From a virus, in IMG/VR virus record IMGVR_UViG_3300046559_000483, positions 1 to 42,545 of that record: a stretch of DNA of 42,545 nt; one strand, 5' to 3'. Shown here piece after piece: positions 1 to 6,658 of this stretch. Position numbers and translations under genes: made by a program. Each line of letters begins with the position of its first letter. Position 1 is the first letter of the stretch. Below the pieces are notes generated by a model. That model made no database searches. It saw only the letters and a list, made by a program, of their open reading frames with translations, and had not been told where the DNA came from.

Positions 1-1
1 G

Positions 2-154
2 GAGGCTTATGACGCGCACCTTCTGACGTCCGGTGCGCCGTACCACGGCTGGACGGGACCGTTGTGCGACGGCTACCCCGGCCCGGCTAGCTCTTGGATG
101 CGGGAGTTCGGGGCGATGGTCGAAAGGACTCGTGGGGGGCCGTCCGATGGATGA
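2..154 (+). CDS. 3' end of an unknown protein (left-truncated)
   Basis: An open frame enters from the left edge and ends at TGA 152-154, giving the last 50 residues of a protein whose start lies outside the window. The fragment is rich in Gly, Pro and Trp (for example GWTGPLCDGY) and matches no family I recognise. Its stop overlaps the start of the methyltransferase gene (ATGGATGA at 147-154), the same 8-nt coupling seen at the next junction, which supports it as a real gene in the same operon. Confidence 0.55.
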   Translation, partial: EAYDAHLLTSGAPYHGWTGPLCDGYPGPASSWMREFGAMVERTRGGPSDG

Positions 155-869
155 GATGACGGCAACAGAGAGAGAGGCGAGGCCGAGGCTGCTGGACCTT
201 TTCTGTGGCGCCGGCGGTGCAGCGGTCGGCTATCACGGTGCGGGCTTCGAGGTTGTGGGTGTGGATATCGAGCCCCAGCCGAACTACCCGTTCGAGTTCA
301 TCCAGGCGGACGCGATGACGTTCGTAGCCGAGGGCCGCATCGACGCGATCCACGCTAGCCCGCCGTGCCAGGCCCACCTGCGCGGGCTGCGGAGCGTGAA
401 CAGGGGCCTTGGCCGCATGGACTCCCATGTCGATCTGATTGAACCTACGAGACAGGCCATCCTTGCCGCCGGGTTGCCCTACGTGATCGAGAACATCGTA
501 GGCGCACCGTTGAGGAACCCGGTGCGGCTCTGCGGCTCGAGCTTCGGGCTGGCTGTGCAGCGGCACCGTTTGTTCGAGAGCAACGTGCCGATCATGGTGT
601 CGCCCTGCGCGCACCATCTGCAGCGCGAGCGCCGCTACTGGACGAGCTGGCGACCGGGCGGCGAGAAGGTGCTGGCGAAGGTCGTGCAGGTCTACGGCAA
701 CGCCGGCGACCACAAGACCTGGGGACCCGCCATGGGCATCGACTGGATGACCCCCAACGAGCTTAGGGAGGCTATCCCCCCCGCCTACACGGAGCACATC
801 GGCTACTTCCTGATGGCCGAGATCCAAGCGCGGTCTGTTGCCTTGGAGGCAGGAGAGCGGGATGGCTGA
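147..869 (+). CDS. C5-cytosine DNA methyltransferase
   Basis: A 240-residue protein with the ordered motifs of DNA (cytosine-5) methyltransferases: SAM-binding motif I (LLDLFCGAGG, near residue 13), the catalytic PCQ motif (ASPPCQ, Cys74), an ENI variant of the ENV motif, a QRHRLFES motif VIII, and a C-terminal motif-X-like segment (AIPPAYTEHIG). It should transfer a methyl group from SAM to cytosine in DNA. It is compact, so its target-recognition region is small. I chose ATG 147, not the upstream in-frame starts, because translation from 147 begins just ahead of motif I and overlaps the preceding stop. No partner restriction enzyme is visible, so protection of phage DNA against host restriction is the likely role (inference). 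Confidence 0.85.
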   Translation: MDEMTATEREARPRLLDLFCGAGGAAVGYHGAGFEVVGVDIEPQPNYPFEFIQADAMTFVAEGRIDAIHASPPCQAHLRGLRSVNRGLGRMDSHVDLIEPTRQAILAAGLPYVIENIVGAPLRNPVRLCGSSFGLAVQRHRLFESNVPIMVSPCAHHLQRERRYWTSWRPGGEKVLAKVVQVYGNAGDHKTWGPAMGIDWMTPNELREAIPPAYTEHIGYFLMAEIQARSVALEAGERDG

Positions 870-1083
870 GGTCCAGACGATCACGCGAGCGCCGAAGGGC
901 GGCTGGCTGCTATTGGAGCCGGAGGACTGTCCGCTGCGCGAGCAGCACACGCCATCGCCGGACGGCTATCTCGCATGGCATGAGTGGGCCGAGCGAATGG
1001 GCAAGACGCATAAGCAGATGCGTTGCGCGGGCTGTCATCGCTGGTCGGTGTGGGTGCCGAAGGTGGAGACAGGAGAGCAATGA
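862..1083 (+). CDS. Small CxxC protein, unknown function
   Basis: A 73-residue protein beginning at ATG 862, inside the last codons of the methyltransferase gene (ATGGCTGA overlap), with an AGGAGA ribosome-binding site just upstream. The C-terminal part contains RCAGCHRW, a CxxCH pair that could be half a zinc site. The only other Cys is CPLRE near residue 25. No family is recognised. Position and coupling suggest an accessory gene of the early operon. Confidence 0.6.
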   Translation: MAEVQTITRAPKGGWLLLEPEDCPLREQHTPSPDGYLAWHEWAERMGKTHKQMRCAGCHRWSVWVPKVETGEQ

Positions 1084-1547
1084 GGGTGAGATGCGATGCG
1101 CCGACCGCTCGCGGCGCTGGCGGGAAATGCGAACGCGAAGCGGGCCACGACGGGGAGCATGGCGGGCGTTCAATGGGGGAAGTCATCGAGGATGCTCGTG
1201 CGCTTGAGCGTCTTGGCCCGACCCCGACGGATGAGCCAGACAGAGAGGCGATGCAGGCGGCGTGGCTGCGGTGGGTAGGGTCGGGGCCAGAGTTCTCGAC
1301 GTCGAACACCAGCCGCGCTCACGATGCGGGACAGACGATGTGGCTAGCCGCCCGCGACTTCTACCGGGCCGAGTCCCGCGAGCAACGGCTACGAGAGCCG
1401 ACCGAGGCGACGATCGAGGCGGCGGCGAAAGCCTACATTGACGCTTGCAACAGCGAGCGGTCATCATCGGGCGCTGGCTCCCTTCGGGATACCCTGCGCG
1501 CCGCCCTCCGTGCCGCCGCCCGAGAGACAGAGGACCCCGATGCCTGA
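1080..1547 (+). CDS. Hypothetical phage protein with N-terminal Cys/His motif
   Basis: A 155-residue protein that starts at ATG 1080, overlapping the previous stop by 4 nt, with an AGGAGAG ribosome-binding site. The N-terminus carries C-x(11)-C-x(5)-H-x(3)-H spacing (RCDAP...KCEREAGHDGEH), a motif often seen at the start of small actinophage proteins and probably metal-binding. The rest is Ala/Arg/Glu-rich and predicted helical. Function is unknown. Confidence 0.6.
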   Translation: MRVRCDAPTARGAGGKCEREAGHDGEHGGRSMGEVIEDARALERLGPTPTDEPDREAMQAAWLRWVGSGPEFSTSNTSRAHDAGQTMWLAARDFYRAESREQRLREPTEATIEAAAKAYIDACNSERSSSGAGSLRDTLRAALRAAARETEDPDA

Positions 1548-1791
1548 CTTGTCTGAGCCGCAGAGACGGACGTTGAGGGAGATTGAGGCCGGGCGCGTCC
1601 AATGGTCGATTAGCGGATTTCGGTTTCGCTCGCTGACGTTCCCGCCTTCGGTGCGATCCGACGTGGTGCAGCGCCTCGTGGATGCCCGGCTGGCTTGTGT
1701 GGGAGCGCAGACGATGGGTGCGGCCGACCTGTATCACGTCGTCCTTACCGACGCTGGCCGTGCCGCTCTCGCCCGAGAGACAGGGCGATGA
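1540..1791 (+). CDS. Small winged-helix-like protein
   Basis: An 83-residue protein from ATG 1540, overlapping the previous gene by 8 nt. The order helix (EPQRRTLREIEAG), second helix (VVQRLVDARLA), beta hairpin and final LTDAGRAALA is the pattern of MarR-type winged-helix domains, in which the last motif follows the wing. I infer nucleic-acid binding; no regulator or target is identified. A similar protein lies at 6410-6658. Confidence 0.5.
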   Translation: MPDLSEPQRRTLREIEAGRVQWSISGFRFRSLTFPPSVRSDVVQRLVDARLACVGAQTMGAADLYHVVLTDAGRAALARETGR

Positions 1792-1982
1792 CCAAACACG
1801 AGGCGGTCCACGCCGAGAACTCCTGGATGCTCTACTGCGCGATCACGGAAGTCTCGGAGGCCACGGTCGGGATGACGCTCGTCTGCCTGCTCGCCCTCGC
1901 CTGGCATCATTGCGCCTACGTGTGGCGGGGCTATTCGGCCCGGCCGGGCACGATGCACGGGAGGGCGTGGGCGCATGGATAG
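1788..1982 (+). CDS. Small membrane protein
   Basis: A 64-residue protein starting at ATG 1788, 4 nt inside the previous gene (ATGA). One hydrophobic segment (VGMTLVCLLALAWHH) sits in the middle and the C-terminus is basic. No family is recognised. It belongs to a run of very short coupled ORFs before the terminase genes. Confidence 0.5.
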   Translation: MTKHEAVHAENSWMLYCAITEVSEATVGMTLVCLLALAWHHCAYVWRGYSARPGTMHGRAWAHG

Positions 1983-2070
1983 CGAGACACGATGGCTGGC
2001 GGTGTTCGTGGTGTGCGGCCTCGCGTTCGCGGTGGCCTGGGAGATCTGGATTCGGGGGCTGGGATCGTGA
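1975..2070 (+). CDS. Very small membrane peptide (31 aa)
   Basis: ATG 1975 opens a 31-residue frame overlapping the previous gene by 8 nt and ending at TGA 2068-2070. After a charged N-terminus it is almost entirely a single membrane-spanning segment (WLAVFVVCGLAFAVAWEIW). The overlap pattern supports translation, but the size leaves doubt. Confidence 0.4.
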   Translation: MDSETRWLAVFVVCGLAFAVAWEIWIRGLGS

Positions 2071-2135
2071 GAGAATGGTTCCGGCGGCTATGGCACTTCC
2101 TGACCGACTGGACAGGCGTCTGGGGAGACCGATGA
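2067..2135 (+). CDS. Possible 22-aa amphipathic peptide
   Basis: GTG 2067 overlaps the previous stop (GTGA) and runs 22 codons to TGA 2133-2135. The product is rich in Trp, Arg and Phe (REWFRRLWHFLTDW), as expected for an amphipathic membrane-active helix. A further 8-codon frame (ATG 2132 to TAG 2156-2158) overlaps it in the same way. Evidence is only coupling and composition. Confidence 0.25.
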   Translation: MREWFRRLWHFLTDWTGVWGDR

Positions 2136-2168
2136 CCTGGCGCTGGCTGTTGGCTTAGCGAGGCGCGC

Positions 2169-2174
2169 TAGCCT
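2169..2174 (+). promoter_or_regulatory. -10 hexamer TAGCCT, leaderless start of terminase genes
   Basis: TAGCCT fits the TANNNT -10 consensus and ends exactly 7 nt before ATG 2182. There is no Shine-Dalgarno sequence before that ATG. The pair therefore fits a leaderless transcript starting at the A of the start codon. The same geometry occurs before the minus-strand HNH gene at 18578. Confidence 0.45.
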
Positions 2175-2181
2175 GTAGTGC

Positions 2182-2706
2182 ATGGCCACGGCCACGCAGA
2201 AGCGCGTATGTAAGCACAGCACCAAGGCTGGCCATCCGTGTAGGGCAACCCCACTCAAGAACAGCGACTACTGCCTGGCGCATACCGACGAGGAAACGCG
2301 GGCTAGCCACGGCTTTGGCGGTAGCGAGAACGGGTCCAAGGGCGGCCGGCCACGTAAGCCGCGTGTCGTGGATGTGATCCTGGCGCAGATAGAGGAGCGC
2401 GCAGACGCGATCTTTGCCGGCCTGTGGGAGATGACCACGGCCACCAAGTGGGTCTACAGCGGCGGCGACAGCCCGGCCATGGAGGTGCCCGACTACACCA
2501 CACGGCTGGCGGCATACCGCGAACTGCTGGACCGCGGCTATGGCAGGCCCAAGCAGGCCGGCGAGCTGACGATCATCACAGAGAGCGAGATAGACCGAGA
2601 GATCCGCAGACTGGAGGCGCAGCTTGACCAGCAGAACGGTGGAGCTGGACCCGGCGATCCCGCCGCAGAAGCTAGAGCGCTACCAGCACCTACGCCGGCA
2701 GGTTGA
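2182..2706 (+). CDS. Terminase small subunit
   Basis: A 174-residue protein placed directly before the large terminase. The N-terminus holds a probable zinc motif (CKH...HPC...YCLAH, residues ~10-35), followed by a basic Gly-rich stretch (GGRPRKPR) and a helical region with YRELLDRGYGRPKQ, typical of phage small terminases that recognise packaging DNA. The C-terminus is acidic and then Ala/Pro-rich. The start has no ribosome-binding site but sits 7 nt after a TAGCCT hexamer, so it is probably leaderless. It overlaps the large subunit gene by 83 nt. Confidence 0.75.
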   Translation: MATATQKRVCKHSTKAGHPCRATPLKNSDYCLAHTDEETRASHGFGGSENGSKGGRPRKPRVVDVILAQIEERADAIFAGLWEMTTATKWVYSGGDSPAMEVPDYTTRLAAYRELLDRGYGRPKQAGELTIITESEIDREIRRLEAQLDQQNGGAGPGDPAAEARALPAPTPAG

Positions 2707-3961
2707 GGCCAACTGGCAGCCCGCGGGCAGGGCACGGCTAGAGCCGCATCAGATCCCGCCGGCCCAGCCCTGGCATCTTTGGCTGCTCGAGGGCGGCCGT
2801 GGGTGCGGCAAGACGGAGGCGTGCGCGCGGTACTTCGCCAGGTACATGCGGGCCAACGCCGGCCATAGGGGTCGCATCGTGGCGCCTACCTTCGGCGATG
2901 CCGTTGAAGCGTGCATCGAGGGGCCTAGCGGCCTGCTGGCCATGGATCCCGACATACGCTGGCTGCCCAGCTCGCCGGGTGGTGCCAAGGTCGTGTGGCC
3001 CAACGGCAGCGAGGCGTTGGTGTTCGGCACGCCGTTCCCCCGCGATATAGACCGCTTCAAGGCCGGCGGGAACCGGCACATCGACTGGTGGGAGGAGATG
3101 GCGGCCAACACGCAGCTGGCAAAGGCGTGGGACCAGGCGGCACTCGGCTTGCGCCTGGGAGAGCACCCGCACAGCATCGCGTCGACCACGCCGCGCGGCA
3201 CGGGCGACTACCGGGCGATCCGCAAGATGCCCGACGTGGTGCGCACGCACGCCACGCTGTTCGACAACCCGCACAACCCCAGCGAGTGGGTGGAGCGGAT
3301 GCGGGCGCGCTACGAAGGCACGCGGCTGGGCCGCCAGGAACTTGCCGGCGAACTGCTAGACGATGCCCTCGGTGCCCTGTGGAGGCGCGAGCTGTTCGAC
3401 GATCGGGCAGACACGCCGCCCACGCTGGTGCGTGTGGTGGTGGCCATAGACCCGGCGGCTACAAGCGGAGAGGACGCAGATGACACGGGCATCGTGATAG
3501 CCGGCCTGGGAGCAGACGGCCACGGCTACGTGCTGGCCGACCGCACGTGCCACCTACCGCCCGACCAGTGGGCTAGGCGCGTGCACGCCGCCTACGAGGA
3601 GTTCAGCGCCGATCGTGTGGTAGCCGAGGTCAACAACGGCGGCGAGATGGTGGGCGTGGTGCTGAAGACGACAGAGACCGGCATGGCCTACAAGTCGATA
3701 CACGCCAGCCGCGGCAAGGCCATCAGAGCCGAGCCTGTAGCCGCCCTCTATGAACAGGGCAAGGTGCACCACGTGGGCGCCTTCCCGCACTTGGAGGACC
3801 AGTGCTGCCAGTGGGTGCCGGGCGAGGGAGAGGACAGCCCAGACAGGCTAGACGCGCTCGTTTGGGCTATAACTGACCTAATGCTGGCAGGTGGCCCCGG
3901 CCAAGTGCTTGTGGCGCAAGGTAGGATTCCTGGTGTGAAAGCTCAGCGGGGTCGGTGGTGA
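2624..3961 (+). CDS. Terminase large subunit (packaging ATPase-nuclease)
   Basis: A 445-residue protein with both terminase domains. The ATPase shows Walker A GGRGCGKT (57-64) and a Walker-B-like HIDWWEE (152-158), then a STTPRG coupling-type motif near 187. The RNase-H-like nuclease shows acidic residues in AIDPA (D276), VVAEVNNGG (E335) and DRLDALVWA (D410). It translocates DNA into proheads and cuts the concatemer. TTG 2624 is chosen because GGAGG lies 7 nt upstream. GTG 2639 is the main alternative. Either start lies inside the small-subunit gene, so the two are probably translationally coupled. Confidence 0.9.
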   Translation: MTSRTVELDPAIPPQKLERYQHLRRQVEANWQPAGRARLEPHQIPPAQPWHLWLLEGGRGCGKTEACARYFARYMRANAGHRGRIVAPTFGDAVEACIEGPSGLLAMDPDIRWLPSSPGGAKVVWPNGSEALVFGTPFPRDIDRFKAGGNRHIDWWEEMAANTQLAKAWDQAALGLRLGEHPHSIASTTPRGTGDYRAIRKMPDVVRTHATLFDNPHNPSEWVERMRARYEGTRLGRQELAGELLDDALGALWRRELFDDRADTPPTLVRVVVAIDPAATSGEDADDTGIVIAGLGADGHGYVLADRTCHLPPDQWARRVHAAYEEFSADRVVAEVNNGGEMVGVVLKTTETGMAYKSIHASRGKAIRAEPVAALYEQGKVHHVGAFPHLEDQCCQWVPGEGEDSPDRLDALVWAITDLMLAGGPGQVLVAQGRIPGVKAQRGRW

Positions 3962-4155
3962 GCGACCACCTAGACCAACTGCGCCAGCTGGCCAAAGAGC
4001 CGCCCGTAACGCACGGGCTGCCCGACCATCTGCGCAAGCTGCACAGACGGGTCATGGAGCACACGCGGCAGGAACGCGCCAGACCACAGGCAACCGATGA
4101 TGAAGGCCGGCGCTGGGGACCAGCGGGCGGTACACGCAAGCACAGGAGCGGATAA
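3958..4155 (+). CDS. Small basic hypothetical protein
   Basis: GTG 3958 overlaps the terminase stop (GTGA); GTG 3955 is also possible. The 65-residue product is strongly charged, with a helical first half (SDHLDQLRQLAKE, DHLRKLHRRVMEH) and an Arg/Gly-rich tail. No family is recognised. Its place between terminase and structural genes suggests a packaging or head accessory role, but nothing in the sequence shows it. Confidence 0.5.
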   Translation: MSDHLDQLRQLAKEPPVTHGLPDHLRKLHRRVMEHTRQERARPQATDDEGRRWGPAGGTRKHRSG

Positions 4156-4799
4156 TGTCAGGCACGAAAGACAACGCAGAGCGGCTGCTGGCGCTCCTAA
4201 ACGGCCCGCCGTCGGTTAGTGGCCTTGGGAACCTCAGGCAGGCAGAAAACGAAGGCTCGGCCGCACGCAGCAACGCCGACTGGCTGGGCGTGCCCATCCT
4301 CGACGAGGCGATGGTGGCAACGGAAAAAGGCACCACGAGCGCGATCCCGGTGCAGATCGGTGACGTCTTCTCCAAGATCCTGCTCCCGTTCGGGAAAACG
4401 TCCGGCAAAAAAGTGGAAAAGGCGTACTGCGCCCTCTACGCCGGCAAAAAAGACGGCGCGCTGCTCGCGCAGTCTAAAGAAGCCAACCTCGTGGAAACGG
4501 CGAAAAAAGAAACCACGCTGCCGTTCACGCTGGAAAGCGCGGTCACGATCACCAGCGCGATGGCGCCCAACGGCTACATCTACGCCCAGTTCGGCTCCGA
4601 AACAGAAACCATGCCCACGGGCATCGGCTGGACGCTCTCGGCGGAAGCCCAGGCGTCGTGGGCGGCCGTGTCGGCTGCCTCGGTGATGGGCCTTGGCGGC
4701 AAAGCAAGCAAAGCCCTGAAAGGCAAAGCCGACGCGAAACTAGGCGAATCGGAAGCCTTCGCGGCGGTCGCGAACGTCATCTGCTTCATCCTGCAATAG
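4155..4799 (+). CDS. Beta-rich structural-type protein, unknown
   Basis: A 214-residue protein whose ATG overlaps the previous stop (TAATG), with AGGAGCG upstream. Residues ~60-160 alternate hydrophobic strands and short turns (KVEKAYCALYAG, LPFTLESAVTITS, YIYAQFGSE), resembling the jelly-roll or adhesin-like domains of phage tail and head-decoration proteins. Lys and Glu are coded almost only by AAA and GAA, unlike the terminase and portal genes on either side but like the inserted domains and fibre genes downstream. I suspect an acquired surface or fibre protein. Assignment is by fold-like pattern only. Confidence 0.5.
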   Translation: MSGTKDNAERLLALLNGPPSVSGLGNLRQAENEGSAARSNADWLGVPILDEAMVATEKGTTSAIPVQIGDVFSKILLPFGKTSGKKVEKAYCALYAGKKDGALLAQSKEANLVETAKKETTLPFTLESAVTITSAMAPNGYIYAQFGSETETMPTGIGWTLSAEAQASWAAVSAASVMGLGGKASKALKGKADAKLGESEAFAAVANVICFILQ

Positions 4800-4847
4800 C
4801 CCCGGCCCCGCGTGCCGGCGCGATAAGGCCGGCGGAAGGGAGGGCAG

Positions 4848-5156
4848 GTGCAGGGCGAGCTACTACGACGAGACGTGCACCCGGCGGAGGTGCTGTTTCC
4901 TGATGGCCGGTTCGTCAAGGACGCGCGTGCGTTCGTGACGAGCCACCGGCTGATCGTGTGGCAGCGCGACGGCCCTAGCAAGATGCACGAGATGCTGCTG
5001 GCCGAGCCCTTCAGCGTCGAAGCCCGGCGCGGCACGCTGGGCGGCAGCCTCGAGGTGGAGACGTCCGAGGGCACGGTGCACCTGAGCCGTGGCTACGGCT
5101 GCGGCTGCGGGTCGCCGCTGCTGGCCCTGGCGCCGCCGGTTGGGTGGACGGGATGA
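4848..5156 (+). CDS. Hypothetical protein with Cys-rich tail
   Basis: GTG 4848 follows a good ribosome-binding site (GGAAGGGAGGG). The 102-residue product has an alternating-strand pattern (HRLIVWQRD, FSVEARRGTL, LEVETSEGTVHL) reminiscent of a small PH-like or beta-barrel domain, and ends with CGCGSPL, a possible metal or lipid site. It starts a tightly coupled run of small genes up to the portal gene. Confidence 0.5.
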   Translation: MQGELLRRDVHPAEVLFPDGRFVKDARAFVTSHRLIVWQRDGPSKMHEMLLAEPFSVEARRGTLGGSLEVETSEGTVHLSRGYGCGCGSPLLALAPPVGWTG

Positions 5157-5338
5157 GGTGGAGGCACGGCATATATGCTGTGCTAACGCTGGCGGTCGGC
5201 TTCTCTCTCGGTGCGTTTGCCTATACGGGCAGCGCCCTGTGGGCTCTATCGGGCGCCCTGCTTGCGTTGGCCTCGGCGCTGTACGACGCCGGTGAACCTC
5301 AGCCGGGAGATCCGCCCAAGCAGAGGTGGACGGGATGA
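5153..5338 (+). CDS. Two-pass small membrane protein
   Basis: A 61-residue protein from ATG 5153, overlapping the previous stop by 4 nt. Two hydrophobic segments (IYAVLTLAVGFSLGAFAY and LWALSGALLALASALY) are joined by a short turn and followed by a Pro-rich polar tail. The two-helix hairpin is compatible with a holin-like or other envelope protein, but it lies far from the lysis genes, so I make no functional call. Confidence 0.5.
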   Translation: MRWRHGIYAVLTLAVGFSLGAFAYTGSALWALSGALLALASALYDAGEPQPGDPPKQRWTG

Positions 5339-5547
5339 GCGACACGCTGATCATGGCCCTGGCCACGGCCATCCACCAAGAGGTGCACGGTACGCGGTTC
5401 GAGGCCTGCCCCGACTGCGTGCGTGCCGCCGGGCGGGTGCACCGCCACCTGCAGGGCCTGGGCTACCGTGCCGGCCTGCCCGACGAACTGCCGGGGCTGT
5501 GCGAACACGCAGAGCACATCGTCTACCCGCAGCTACTCGGCAGATGA
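5335..5547 (+). CDS. Small Cys/His protein, unknown
   Basis: A 70-residue protein starting at ATG 5335 (ATGA overlap). It contains CPDC, then HRHL and CEHAEH, spacing that could bind one zinc ion. The length and coupling fit a small phage accessory protein. No family is recognised. Confidence 0.5.
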   Translation: MSDTLIMALATAIHQEVHGTRFEACPDCVRAAGRVHRHLQGLGYRAGLPDELPGLCEHAEHIVYPQLLGR

Positions 5548-5551
5548 GGGT

Positions 5552-5722
5552 ATGTCGCGGCGAGCCTTCATGCGCGTCCTCGTTGCCGAGGCGCGCAGCT
5601 CGCTGCGGCGTGGTAGGCGGCGCATGGGCAAGCGGTGGGATGAGTGGGGCTGGCGCCGCGACGAACGTAGGCTGCTGCGGGGCTACCGCGGCAGTAACGG
5701 CAGGCGGCGGATGAGGAGCTGA
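5552..5722 (+). CDS. Small Arg-rich protein
   Basis: A 56-residue, strongly basic protein (blocks RRGRRRMGKR, RRDERRLLRGYR) from ATG 5552, with GATGAGGG upstream as a weak ribosome-binding site. Its stop overlaps the next ATG (TGATG). A competing frame from ATG 5544 has the same length but a composition unlike a folded protein, so I prefer this one. The charge suggests nucleic-acid contact. Confidence 0.45.
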   Translation: MSRRAFMRVLVAEARSSLRRGRRRMGKRWDEWGWRRDERRLLRGYRGSNGRRRMRS

Positions 5723-6087
5723 TGCTCACCCCGGTCATCCTCACGGCCAGCTTCCGCAAGGCCGACGGCACGTATGCCGGCGGCTACCTGATCGCCACGC
5801 TCTCAGAGCCGATCGTCAACGGCACCGAGGAGGTCGACACTACGCCGCTGCGGGGCCAGCTAAACGCCGAAGGCGAACTCGTGAACATGCGCGGCGACCC
5901 ATTCATCCTGGTGGCGAACGAGGACCCCGGCACGGAACCCGTTGGCACCGCCTACGAGATCACGCTGCAACTGGATGGAGAGGCTGTGCGCTCCTTCTGG
6001 ATCAAAGTGCCTACGCCGCTACCGCCGGGAGAAGGAGAAGAACCCAAGCCGGCCACCATCGACCTAGCGGAACTGGAGACGCCATGA
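5722..6087 (+). CDS. Phage structural beta-domain protein
   Basis: A 121-residue protein starting at ATG 5722, one base into the previous stop. The pattern F-x-x-ADGTYAGGY...TLSEPIVNGTE...L-x-A-x-G...EDPGTEPVGTAYEITLQLDG...SFWIKVP is that of a beta-sandwich domain found repeatedly in actinophage minor tail and fibre proteins. It probably forms part of a virion surface or connector. Its site between terminase and portal, far from the tail genes, is unusual. Confidence 0.55.
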   Translation: MLTPVILTASFRKADGTYAGGYLIATLSEPIVNGTEEVDTTPLRGQLNAEGELVNMRGDPFILVANEDPGTEPVGTAYEITLQLDGEAVRSFWIKVPTPLPPGEGEEPKPATIDLAELETP

Positions 6088-6413
6088 CCCACGCCTGGTG
6101 GTGGCTCATCGTGGACGCCCTAGCGGTCTACCGGCTCACGGTGCTGGTAACGCGCGACGGCGCGACCGAGGGCCTGCGCAAGCGGCTGGGCCGGCCGTGG
6201 CAGATCAAGGACATGACGGGCGTGATGCTGACGCGCCCCGGCGCAGGGCTGCGCTACTGGCTATGGCAGATGTGCCTGTGCTCATGGTGCACCTCGGTAT
6301 GGGTCGCGCTGGGCGCGGTGCTACTAACGCGCTTCTGGCCCAGCGGCTGGCAGTACCCGGCGCTGGTGCTGGCCTTGTCAGGTGTGGCCGGGTATCTGGA
6401 GGAGCGGCGATGA
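6084..6413 (+). CDS. DUF1360-like membrane protein
   Basis: A 109-residue protein, ATG overlapping the previous stop by 4 nt. Features are an N-terminal hydrophobic segment with YRLTVLVTRD, a central CLCSWCTSVWVAL motif and a C-terminal hydrophobic segment. The RLTxLVTRD plus CxxCxSxW arrangement matches the DUF1360 family common in phages of Gram-positive bacteria. The function of the family is unknown; it is expected in the membrane. Confidence 0.6.
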   Translation: MTHAWWWLIVDALAVYRLTVLVTRDGATEGLRKRLGRPWQIKDMTGVMLTRPGAGLRYWLWQMCLCSWCTSVWVALGAVLLTRFWPSGWQYPALVLALSGVAGYLEERR

Positions 6414-6658
6414 CCGACACCGAGCGGCGCATTCTGCAGTATGTGGCACGCACCAGCGAGAGCAAGCCCTACGCACCCGGCGGCTGGGTCGTCTACGCCG
6501 TGCCGGTGCGCACAGACGGCAGCCAGGCGTGGGAGTGGGACGCCTATAAGCCGCTGGTGGAGCGCGGCCTGCTCAATCGCGGCGAGGACTGGAAGAACAT
6601 CTACTTGCGACTGACCGACGCCGGCTGGCGCGCACTCAGCAAGACTAAGGTCGGCTGA
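6410..6658 (+). CDS. Small winged-helix-like protein
   Basis: An 82-residue protein from ATG 6410 (ATGA overlap). The N-terminal helix (TERRILQYVAR), a middle helix (AYKPLVERGLLNR) and the final LRLTDAGWRALSK give the same order as the protein at 1540-1791, suggesting a winged-helix fold. Function unknown. Its stop overlaps the portal ATG. Confidence 0.45.
   Translation: MTDTERRILQYVARTSESKPYAPGGWVVYAVPVRTDGSQAWEWDAYKPLVERGLLNRGEDWKNIYLRLTDAGWRALSKTKVG

Noticed and set aside
5544-5714. Alternative 56-codon frame from ATG 5544 overlapping the preceding stop by 4 nt
   Set aside because: Its product is almost only Ala, Gly, Ser, Cys and Arg, unlike a folded protein; the frame from 5552 has normal composition and couples to the next gene.
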